From the NCBI RefSeq assembly GCF_022539665.2, contig NC_081338.1, forward strand, positions 7,862,446 to 7,926,445: a stretch of DNA of 64,000 bases. The letters are read 5' to 3'. The stretch is from Daphnia carinata. Lineage: Eukaryota > Arthropoda > Branchiopoda > Diplostraca > Daphniidae. A program made the translations under genes and the position numbers. This document shows, one piece after another, positions 13,968 through 24,543 of this stretch. The stretch's first letter is position 1. Each line of letters starts with the position of its first letter. The notes under the pieces are model-generated. The model saw only the letters and a list, made by a program, of their open reading frames with translations. It was not told the DNA's origin and did no database searches.

Positions 13968-15743
13968 TTCCCTATTAATAACAGTACAGAACTACCGTAC
14001 GAAACGGAATTTGCTTTCCAAGCGCTTCAGCTTTAGCTTCTGGGCTTGTTATGGTTTGATCTCCATGGAAACGAAAACGTTACTCAACAGTGCCCCAAGA
14101 GTGGCGCAAATTCCACGCATCCTTAACACCTAAAGTTTATCGAAAAAACAACCAAAAATATTTTGTTTGTTTCTGGTACATCAGGAGAAAAAAAAATCTA
14201 GACTTAAAATGTGTAACACGAAGAAATTGAAAATTTACGTAATCTTGCTGGTTTAATAGAAACCGTGAAACCCTAAAACGCTAAAATGTGTCAATCCTAT
14301 ATTTTATTTACGCCCGTTTAAATCTATTAATTTTGACTCAATCAATAATGGCGTCTACGAAGTTGCACGAAAGATGTTTCACACACAACAACAATTTAAA
14401 AAAAAAAAAAAATCAAATGAACATGAAATAAACCTAATAAATGCGGATAGAGAAATTTCCTACTAAAGAAAAGTGACATCAATAAGAATCAGCGAAAAAT
14501 AGCTTGGGCCAGCTTGGACCCAACCTAACCGTAGTTTTTCGGTATAATATTTTAGGCTACATTGGAGCTTGAAAAATGGCTTTTTCTACGTATACACCTT
14601 ACCGCTGGCCTACCTAACACTGAAACCGGAAACATTAGTCAAGTAGAAGGAAAGTTTTGTTCTATGCCGGAGGCAATATGATGATTCACGCGACTCGCCT
14701 CATATTACGTCATGATGCCGTTCTGGGATATAAGGATGTATCTAATGCAGTTTTTACCGTCTTCTTGAAAATAAAGTAGCCAAAAATCTGGCAATGACGT
14801 CAAGCTTACTTTAAAACAACCAATATATACTGAGAAAGACAATATCCGGGTATGCGTGTGCCCCCGTCTGCGACTTTAAAACAAATGATCAGCTGGCATA
14901 TTTTTCAACTTACTCGTTTGATGGCTTGCTGTTCCATAGGCTTGTCGGGAGTCCAGGATGCAGCGTGTGCTGAAAAAATCAATGGGTGGCTCACGGATCC
15001 TCTATTTGCTTGTGGCTTACTGTATTAACGAATAAAATAGGGTCTACTTTCCATATTGCTCATACAACGGTAATGCGTTTTCGTAATGACAAAATGGGAA
15101 ACATAGTACCGCATAGAACTTTGGTTTTTAACGATTTTTTTAAACCATGCTGCTATAACCGATTGCAGATAGGGTTCTTTCATTCAATAGATTGTTTCCC
15201 TGCGGTAAAAAAAAAACCATAACCGTTTCCGCTTCAACTTCAAAATGCAGCATAATGCATAACATTGCTGATGTGAGGCCTAGGCTAATAATTTATGCTT
15301 TTCAGTCGTAACTCTGTTCTGGTAGTGCGCTAATTTTTTGCAGTTTACTATAAGAATAAAAACCAATTAATCCGTTTAGACTATTCCCCGTAACGCTGGC
15401 TTGCTCGTTGTGTGACATTGCGTATTCTTTTTGCTGCCGATGTAGCTACAGCTTCGTTGTTTCAACAGCATTGGCAAAAAATTAACGACCTGCCTATTCC
15501 TGCGAATTTTCTTCCTTTCTGTGTTGTAAGGAACATCCGCTTGGAAGTGCGCATATTCTTTTACATTAAGTATTTTTAAACATTAATGATTTTTCTTTAT
15601 TATTTACTCATTTATTTTTTTCTTGCGCTTTGTTATGTTTTTCCCAATGAAAATAAATGTCTAGTGTTTTCCTCGGCATAGACAGAAAAAAACAATGAGA
15701 ACGAAGCAACAATATCACCAACCTAATGGAGGACAGATGAAAT

Positions 15744-15760
15744 TGGCGCAGCCGGTAGAT
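15744..15760 (+). other. Possible LTR-retrotransposon primer-binding site (tRNA-Ser type)
   Basis: tggcgcagccggtagat resembles the tRNA-Ser 3'-end complement used by some gypsy-group elements, starting TGGCGCAGTCGGTAG. It is preceded by 'aat', as in LTR ends of that group, and an AATAAA lies about 90 bp upstream. No gag or pol coding and no second LTR copy were recognised, so at most this is a solo fragment. Confidence 0.25.
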
Positions 15761-17562
15761 GGAGATGACAGGTTGACAGCTAGGAAAATTTATCAACCTC
15801 TTTCTGCTGAGGTTTGCCGACCGTAATCCTAAAAGGCGGATGTCCTGGTTGATATGGTGGTGTTTTTTCTTTTTGTTTTTCGTTTATGGGTATTTTTTGT
15901 TGTGTTACTTTTTCTTTGTTTTGTTTTTCCGTTAATTGTTGTTTTGTAAATGTTGATAGGTTGTACAAATTTCTTCTATCAACGTTAGGTAGGGCTTGTT
16001 GGCAACTAATCACGCTAGCGATCTCCAGATTGTTTTACCACCTGAGTGCACAACGAAACTAAAAAACGCTATATTCTCGGTATCCGTAACAACATGTTTA
16101 TTACCATAGAGAGACGTAGATTTCCGACGTAAACTGAAGAAAGCTATCCCACTGTAATCGTTTCGTGTTACATACAACTTTAAAAACACTTTATCGATTT
16201 TTAATTTGCAGAAAGTGCCGAGTTTTAACTACAGGCTTTAAATGTGTCTACCACGATATATTGATGCATGCTCCATAATTGATGTGTTCGTTTTACGTTT
16301 GCAATCAATACACATAAAAATGGTCGCCCTCTTTCCGCAGAATATCAGCAACACTCATTTCTAATTTCATATAGCTTATACAATGGCAGGGACACGTGTT
16401 TACAGTGTTGTTCGAATAAAACCAGGAAATATCCACAGGTTTAGCGCGATTCATAAACAAAACAAAAATTAAAGCGCTACTGTAAGATGCAGGGAGAGAT
16501 TGCATTTGCAAAAATGAATCCCACTAATCAAACTAATAGCTTTGATTTATTTTCAGCATATAGCATTTCGGTGCCACAATTTTTCGTTTTGTAAGAAGCT
16601 GATGCATTACTAATGTGTATTGGAGTCAGCATTTGACAAAGGTTGAAACGGCGCTTAAATGGGAAAGGAATGTGTCTTGAAAATCTTCATTAATGGTTTC
16701 ACATTTAACTAGAGGTGTAAGACTCTCTGGCAAGGTGTACAAAATACTAGAATGCGAGGTCCTTCCTTTGCATTTAAGTTTTACAAACTTATGCCCAAAT
16801 AGTAATGGAACAGAAACACGTGGAATGTTACTAGACTTTAAGTTCTTTATTCGACAATTAGACTAATGGCAACCAACCAGTGAATCTGGTGTGAGCCACT
16901 GGGACATCTTTTTGAACTAATGCTATTGGATGGGACTTGGCTTAGATGGAAATTATGAATCTTGTGTGTGTCTGTGTGTTCATGATTAAGATGGCTCTTG
17001 CGCATTACACTATGGTCGACATGGTAAAACTTTATCATTAACATTTCAGCCTTCTTATTGGTTTAGAAAAAAACGGAAAACCATTAAAAATTATATAAAG
17101 GATAAAACTTTTTTTGTGCGTGAGGAATATGTAAAACACTCGTTCTTACGAGGTATATAGAAAAGATGGAAGATAGCTCATGAAATGGAGAATGTGGTTG
17201 ACGAACGTTGTGATCAAGAAAAGGTTCGAAATATTTCAATTGAAAAACGTTCATTACCTATTTGTTCTCAAGATGCTTCGTTGCTTTAAATTAAACATGA
17301 AGAATGTAGAAAAAATTAATGAACCCCAAAACAGTAAGTAGAACAACTATCAAACAATTGCCGTGTGACATTTCCATATTGATTTGCTCCGAGGTCGCTT
17401 TACGAGTGAAGATTGTGTGGCGATGGAGTCGACGAGTTTCGTTCAGGACACCTACTACTGCTTAGAATCATGCAGTATTTCTTCATGAACGCCCTCCACA
17501 TGGAAATTTTCCTGAAATATTGTGGGGATCCTTTCTCCGGGTTCAGGGAGCAAAAAACTGAA

Positions 17563-17600
17563 GGCGGGATGCTGAGGATTCGGCGGGATGCTGAGGATTC
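17563..17600 (+). repeat. Exact 19-bp tandem duplication
   Basis: ggcgggatgctgaggattc occurs at 17563-17581 and again at 17582-17600, in the 3' flank of the BMP-like gene. It looks like a simple slippage or duplication event. Confidence 0.8.
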
Positions 17601-17813
17601 GTTGGTTTGCCTCACCACTTCTTCGTTACAGCTAAACAGGTTGTGTTTGATTTTCATTCTCCGAGCAAAAAAGCGTGTAATAAGGCAACACCTGAAGGGA
17701 AGGCTAGCACAGTGAAATGAGTTGTGGTTAAATGGAAAGATGAAAGAAATATGAGGACGGGTCTTTCAGTGATTTACTGTACAGAAGGGAATAAGTGACT
17801 GTAGCGAATGGTT

Positions 17814-19778
17814 TTAATGGCATCCGCAGCTGTCGGCTACCATTTCACCATACTGCTTTAAAACGACATTGTCATTTTCGTCATAATATAATAGCGAGAG
17901 AGATAGCAGTCGATTGGGAACACAACAAGGAAGGGCCACTGATTTGGTCAAATTCATTTCATGTACGATTGATTGGACGGTAGCATGGTTGGTGGGCTTT
18001 TGACTTTGACCAAGGGGGAACGAACAAACGCCCGTGCAATGATATGCGTTGTAGCCTAAAATAAACAACACAGTTAACCTCGCAATGGTGTGTTAAATAG
18101 AAATCATCCTACATACCTTTGGGTGCGATGATCCATTCGGACCAGCCAATCGATTCGAAGTCGACATATAGCTCCTGCCGATGGCATTCGCTCGTGTGAA
18201 CCGCATGACGGCGGTGATGGTGTTCTCGTTGACGATGCGTCGTTACCTTCTCGAATGGTTCGTGCTTGTGAGTAGACAAAACAATTTCTCGCCGTTGACG
18301 CACTAGGCCGTTTTCATGGTTTTTCTTTTCTCGTGAGTCTAAAGAAACAAGTAGGGTGAAATCAATTACGCTTTGATTCGAAAGGCATTGATCGCTTATC
18401 AATTGCGGAAAAATAGTATGGAATAGTAAAAAGAGCGTGTAGTATTCTACTAGAATTGTAGTTAGGAAAACCCACAACAAGTAGTAATAGAGAGTTTGTT
18501 GTCTTGCTTTAAACTTCTGGTTCAAATCGCCACCTTAAATGCCAGCGTTAAATTACGTTTCACCAACATATTTACGGTTCTATTGTCACTTACTAACATA
18601 CACTTACATCTGATGCCATTAAGCAAAAAAATCTTCCAGGAAATAGTTAAGATGAAAAATCCACCCATTTATTAAGAACAAACTTGCTGAACTAAAACTC
18701 ACCTGATGCCGATGTAGAATCATTCCCCGTGTCTAACTGGCTGATAGAGGTGCTAGACGTGTCATCGTTGAAAAGGACTAAGACAGGTTGACGGTTGGTG
18801 TGTCGATCTCTGCGTCTCGACACGTGTAAAACAATAGGCTGTCTCATCACAGATATAGCCGTCACGAAAAACCTCAGGCGGTTTGATGCAGGATTTTCGA
18901 GTGAATGAACATGCACAGCTTGCTTTACTCGAAAAATTAGCCAGCCTTCACTGGAAGTGTTAACGAAGTGTTGGACGTCGATCAAGCGATGCTTTTCTGG
19001 TTGCTCGGTCGAATGTGAATCCAGTATCTGATACACGCGAACCTAGAAAAGGCATACAACAAATCAATCAGATCGGGACAAGCCAAATCCAGAATTCGTT
19101 CATGAAAATAGTGAGCCATAGCCGATGGCGGCGATGTGATGTGCGATGCGATGTGTGTACGTACCTCGCGCAACATGGTAACTTCACTCCTGAGGATGTA
19201 CAAATGAAGCTCGGCTTCGATTAACGTTTCGCTTGCTTCCACTCCAGACACACTAAACGAAAAGTAATTTCTTCGTCCCGATTCTAAAGCACGACGAAAA
19301 GAAAATGCGATTAAAACATGAAACTTTGAACGCAAGACAAAATGAAGTACCGCGTCCCTCTGCGCGGATTCAACATTCAAACCTTTCTCGGTGTAGCTGC
19401 GGATGATTTTGGCACCGTACGGATTAGGTGCCTTAACGACGCCACTGTTATCCGCCACGACGGCATAAAGCGTTAACATGTACTGCGGTGGCGAGGGTAG
19501 CTGCCTTTGTCTGTGACCATCCGATACGCCAAAAACCTGCGCTTGTTTAAATATTTAAGAACAACAAAATTAATGGTGCGATGCTAGTTTGCTCACTGGC
19601 AAGTTAAACTTTTCGATACTCGTCTTTGCCGTACCTGTTGCAAACCCTTCACTATCGGCATGTGATTGGAAGGATATGATGATTCGTTGAAGACTCTTGC
19701 CGGGTGAACAGCTTTTGCTATTATAGATGGAACTAAGAAGCTACAGCAAACGCAGAAGAAAGGAATCAAGAGTTGCAT
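17814..19778 (-). CDS. BMP-family TGF-beta ligand, ADMP/BMP3-like
   Basis: Secreted dimeric growth-factor precursor. Five exons, 19778-19635, 19536-19165, 19042-18703, 18338-18117 and 18055-17814, give 439 residues. A signal peptide (MQLLIPFFCVCCSFLV) is followed by a BMP propeptide containing PPQYMLTLYAVVAD and a long-range pattern ending in AELHLYIL. A furin site RQRR lies at residues 299-302. The mature domain has all seven cysteines, from SECHRQELYVDF to the C-terminal CGCH. Diagnostic stretches are IGWSEWIIAPKGYNAYHC, KPTNHATVQSIVHEMN and NVVLKQYGEMVADSCGCH. The NHATVQSIV block and the VVLKQY...SCGCH ending favour ADMP, with BMP3/GDF10 the next candidate. Dpp or 60A orthology is less likely. 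Exon 2 is read straight through: an alternative 67-bp intron inside it would break the frame. A second cystine-knot-type gene lies upstream on the same strand. Confidence 0.92.
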
Positions 19779-22257
19779 TTTTGTTTGCCAAACTGTGTCA
19801 CGATGTTAAAGGCAAATTAGCGGACGCGCTGATAGGATCCGTGTTTTTCCCTGATGTTGAGTTCTGACCAACCGTTCTCCACTGATCTACTCGATCTGAA
19901 TCACGGAGAGTTCGAGTCAGTCTATCTTAAATCTGATGATGGGCGAGGGAGGGGTGGGTAGGAGGGAGACACCATGTGGAGACATTTTCGGGCGAGCCAA
20001 TCACAAACGAAATCCTAAATTTTGAAGTAGTCTAGTGCGCGCCAAAAAAGCCAGAAAAAAAAAGAGAAGAAGAAAAAGTAAACGCTTTTGGCAAGCTGAT
20101 GCTTGCCAAGCGGTTTCCTTGTCTTTTTTGGATGTTGGCATCGTCGAAGAAGTTGAAATCACTGGCATCCCTGATGAATCGTTTTGGACAGCCGGTCGTT
20201 ATGACTCACGGCTGCAACGCAACAGATCCTGCTAATTTCCTATTCATCGATGCATTAGACCTTGTCAAAAAAAATACGGGAATTCCAAAAGGAGAATATT
20301 TCATTTATCACGAGATGCTAGCACTATGCCAGTTAGCATGTTACGCACAGCCATTTCAAAAACGATAGCCTTCGTTTTGTCATGCGGCTATAAATCCTTT
20401 GAGACGACATGCTTTCAAAATCTATGGCGACAAATTTGGTTCTGAATTCATTTTCTTTTTTTTAACCTCATGCCTTTGAATGTTCCGCTGTCCATTTGTT
20501 CTTACTGTGACAGGTTGGCGTTCGTGAATGGTTGATCTGTCTGTATGTTGTTTTCATCGATTACTTGACCTCTTTTGAGATTTACGTGTTAATTTTTTAA
20601 TTCCGAAACAACCAGAGAAGGAGCTTACATTGGGCCGATTTCAATGTATTATTTCTTAATGCTTGACAATTAGTCGCACTCTCATTTAAAAAAGAAAGAA
20701 ACATGAACACATTCGGTTTCGCAGCTGTTGGTAGCATGGGCAGTGCACAGCTTGATAACCACAGCCGGTGTAGATTGCACTTCCTTCTTCCTTCTCCATC
20801 TCCCACGCTCACGCCGGGCATTGCGGTCACGTCACGAGGGCTTTCCTAAATGAATTATACATAGTGTAACGTCTGTAGAAACAGAAGGAAGCCGAAGCTA
20901 GTCGTGTACGTCGGTAAAACGGTGCAATACTTGAGTGTCGATAGACGTTGGCTAAGCAGAGCGCTGTCGATGATGACCAAATGTGGCTCGAATCATGGAC
21001 ACGGCCAGTGTGTGTTTCCCCACAAACTTACCATTCAGAATAGATGAGTAAGTCGAACCTGAAAGATCACGACTTCGCCAGAAAAGTGCGACTGGGGACT
21101 TGAGCCACCGCGGCATCATCATATGTGGGCTTTGGGGACTGTTACTCATCATCTCGTGTTGGCGAATTTGTTGGAAGAGAGACCTGCGTGGCTGCCTCAT
21201 TTGGTCGAGTAGACGAATGCTCATTCACGGCGGCGCCAGACTAAAATAGAAGCATAGAGTCATTCAAAGATGCCGTTGACAGGGAAGACGTTCTCCCATC
21301 TTTGACCGTAAAACACGAAAAAGAAAAAGTGACTCAAACTGTGTGATAAGTGGCCGCCTACATCGTAGAAGGCTTTAGCCATAATTTTGTCCAAATAGTC
21401 CTCATACCAAGCGTAAAAATCCTGAAAGAACCGGAATTTTTTGTGGAAAATGGAACAATAGAACACAACCATTTGGATTCGTTCTCCTCCTGTGCTCCGG
21501 TCACAGACTACGTTTGAATGCGAAAAATTCGGACGTGTCTATTTCGCCTTGTACGTTGGGTTGCTAGATCCCTGTTTCTTTTGCCATGTTAATCTTAAAT
21601 TCCAAATTTGCAGCGTATGCGTCACAGCTGGTGCTATACCTTTGCAAGACTTGTTTGAGTGGTTTAACTTGCATTTAAGACTACGGATTTCGCAATTAGC
21701 TTTTCATATTATTTTTTGAACACCAAAATGTTGCTTGAGTTCTTTTTAATTAAACAAATAATTAAAGTACTAACTGGATAATAAAAATATATAGGCTACC
21801 GAATCGATCACGTCGACTTAACCTATTGACACAGTAACCGCACTGGCTTTTGATAAGTTCGCTGTTTATTTACAAAAAGATTAAGTTGGTTAAACAAAAC
21901 AAAAGCAATGTAAGCAAGCACATGAAAGTTCCAAAAATTCATAGACGTTTGGAAGTCTTTGATGATTATTGCAATTTCTTGGTTGTCGTCTTGCTCGTAA
22001 ACAAAAAATGCATTCAAATATATTATCACAGTGCCTCTATTTTCCGAGTGGCTAGCTGTCATATATCGAAGTTGTTTTGTAAATGGAAAAATATTTGGAA
22101 AAGTGAACAATTTGGCCAATTGAATCGGAACGGCGAAAAATAAAATCAGATAATGTAACACGATCAATAAAAACGTTGATGTGATGTCACTATTAAGCAC
22201 TTCGAAGAATGATTTTCATAGATTTAACTGAAATTCTTTTCGGCGTCTTAATCACGA
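19779..22257. other. Non-coding interval upstream of the BMP-like gene
   Basis: Should contain the BMP-like promoter and the 3'UTR of the cystine-knot gene. Two coding-like scraps are seen. One on plus (about 20110-20235) includes a C-type-lectin-like FWTAGRYDS. One on minus (21436-21262) reads FYAWYEDYLDKIMAKAFYDV after a good acceptor (tcctttcttcag-like context). Neither can be extended into a gene model. Confidence 0.4.
21865..21870 (-). terminator. Candidate polyadenylation signal, cystine-knot gene
   Basis: AATAAA on minus, about 390 bp after the stop codon at 22258. It is the nearest canonical signal on the coding strand. Confidence 0.35.
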
Positions 22258-24543
22258 CTATTGGCAACCGCAATCAGTTATGGAGAGCATACTCTTCGCT
22301 GTGCCGTTCTTGTTTCGAAAGTGATGAAGCTGGAAGCCCAAAGGAACGCAATTGTTCTCCCGCCGAGTAAGCGACATCAAACATTTGGAGCTGTCGTCCT
22401 TATCCCTGTGCAATAGTATTCACAATCAATCAAAATCATCGGTCAAAGAAGACTCAATAGCGCTTCGATCTAAATTTCCAACATCATCCAAAAGGTGATG
22501 GAGGTGACCTACCGCAGGACACAGTGCTCCTTATGATGCGAGGTATTGCATTCTCCAACACATTTCCCAACATCGACTACCTACAAAATGGTATGTGGGT
22601 AAATAAATTAACTTAGAACTGCTCTTAAATTGAAAATCTTGCCTTAATGACAGGACTGTTTGCTGTTTCGTCGTCCAGTGGTGATACAAAATCGTAAATG
22701 TGTTCCATTGAAGAGGCTCGATAACATGATGATGCACAGCCACACTTGTCGATAACTTCAACACAAGTATCTCCTGAGAAAGCGTGTGCCGTAAACAAAA
22801 ACAACAATAAAAGTTTGAAAGCTTAAACACGCAAACAAGAATAGATTTTACCGTTTGGTCCCGCAATGGCCACCGTTTTATTCCTCGTCGACCTGCAGCG
22901 GAGCGAATTACCTATTCAATTATGGAAGGAAAAGGAAATGGTTTCGTGTCAATAAAACAGATTGCGCTCTTTGATATTGATGTTTCAAAAATATGTTTTT
23001 GAAGGATGATGTCATACAGAGAAATGAAAACAATTTTATTTTCATTCCATATAACTTGCGTTTAACAACACTAATGCGATTTTCTATGTTAAAATATAGT
23101 TTACGTGGCACGAGACTCTTGTACTAAAAATAAGAACGCGTGAATAAATATTGCTGCCAACGAAAACGCGTGAAGCCCATACTACGGGAAAGAAAATACA
23201 TGAATCTAAGAGTGGGCGATTTAGGTGAAACATTCATTTAAACTGAAGCTTCTATTTTTCTTTCATTTTATCTTACCCTATCTAATGAACAGTAAAATAC
23301 AACTGCCCTGTTAATAAAAGGGCGCTTTTAAAACATGAAAAATGAAGGCTAATTTCAGCTTATTAACTGCAGCATTTTTGTTTCTTCTGCCAAACAAACG
23401 ATAAAAGCTTATTACCTAAACCCTTTTTTCATTGAAAAAAAAAATAAAATAAAGCTTGAGTGAAAAGGATTAACGATCTCTTTGTTTCATTATCTGATCA
23501 ATTTCTAAATGAATCTTACCGGAGCTACAAGGTCCTGAGCATCTACCGACATCGACGGAAGTTTCGAACGGTGTTCCCGGGAAATGAATAGCTCGCTCCT
23601 CCACCCGATGACAGAGCTCAGGATCAGACAAACAGGAACAGTCTTCGATGACAGACACTTCCTGCATACCTGACATCGTCATGTGTCGTTCAACGACGGT
23701 CCGAGTAGGTAAACAATGGGAATCGTCACCACACGACTTTGGTGAAATGTCACGTTGCATAGCCAAAAATAACTGTGAACAACAAAAATCCGGGAAACGA
23801 TTTGGTGTAATTAAAATTTTGTTGACAAGTGAAGAACATTGGCGCAGAAAAAACTATAAATACCTCAACTGGGTCAACCGAATAATTGGCCTTCAAAATG
23901 GCCTCGAATTCTTTCCGATTGATTTTCGTCCTCCTTGTTGAACACGACTGCCGACATTGGCCAATATCTACAGAAATCTCTCCATCCAATCCTACCAAAA
24001 ACAGGACATCAGCTCACGGAAAAAAAAAACAACGCCAAATCGCGACTGATTATGCATAATCGTGTGTGGGATTTAACTGCATGTCAGAAACGATTTGACG
24101 ACAACTGCTTTTGTTGCAGGAAATTTTTACCCTGTCCAACAAAGTATTTTTTAGGTACGCGTTCGCAGCAAGATTTAATGTTGATAGCCGAAGGGTGATT
24201 CAACCATGAATCTAGTTGGATCCTTTCACTTGTACTACTTTCCGATATTTCAGTAGGCATTGTGTCCTCCATTGCTTTATTGTTATCCAACCTTCGAAGC
24301 TTCGACACGGAAAAACCTATGGGAACGAAACAAAAATAACATCGACCATCGTCTCTTTTTCTTAACGAAGAGCAATGAAAATTTTGCTGTCGAAAACAGA
24401 ACGGTCTTTCGACAAACTTTAGCTGGGATATAGTGTTAAAAAGAATAAGAAGAAGAACCCAAACTGAATAGCAGAATACCTATTGTTGCGGAGAAACTGA
24501 ATAGCAGAAAAATGACGGAAAAGAATTCACGTAATCTGAACAT
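22258..24543 (-). CDS. Secreted cysteine-rich protein with three VD[IV]GxCxxxC (cystine-knot-like) modules, family not recognised
   Basis: Seven exons, 24543-24480, 24316-24131, 23991-23864, 23772-23520, 22773-22643, 22580-22513 and 22405-22258, keep frame throughout and give 325 residues. The start encodes a signal peptide (MFRLREFFSVIFLLFSF). After a polar linker come KSCCERVPKKYF and three related modules. Module 1 is SVDIGQCRQSC (Cys96, Cys100), later SVIEDCSC (Cys171, Cys173). Module 2 is SVDVGRCSGPC (204, 208), then EVIDKCGC (221, 223). Module 3 is VVDVGKCVGEC (261, 265), ending SITDCGCQ (322, 324). The paired CxxxC and CxC spacing resembles C-terminal cystine knots (norrin, bursicon, TGF-beta), so an extracellular ligand or antagonist is plausible, but I recognise no named family. 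Intron 5 has a GC donor (AAG|GCAAGA); a GT donor 9 bp upstream is also in phase. Exons 4 and 5 are separated by 746 bp. Confidence 0.82.

Larger units (their letters stand above)
13968..17813. other. Non-coding interval between IFT46 and the BMP-like gene
   Basis: Contains the IFT46 promoter side and the 3' flank of the BMP-like gene. A short A run lies near 14399, a primer-binding-site-like sequence at 15744-15760, and a 19-bp exact tandem duplication at 17563-17600. Small open frames here (for example 14986-15222 plus and 16013-15780 minus, the latter Lys/Gln/Pro-rich) have no recognisable domain. Confidence 0.5.

Noticed and set aside
15780-16013. Lys/Gln/Pro-rich minus-strand open frame as a gag-like gene
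   Set aside because: It is low in complexity and on the wrong strand relative to the primer-binding-site-like sequence; no zinc knuckle or protease motif.
19284-19350. A 67-bp intron inside exon 2 of the BMP-like gene
   Set aside because: Donor and acceptor look acceptable, but removal shifts the frame and would break the join to AELHLYIL. The exon read through is exactly 124 codons, in phase with both neighbours.
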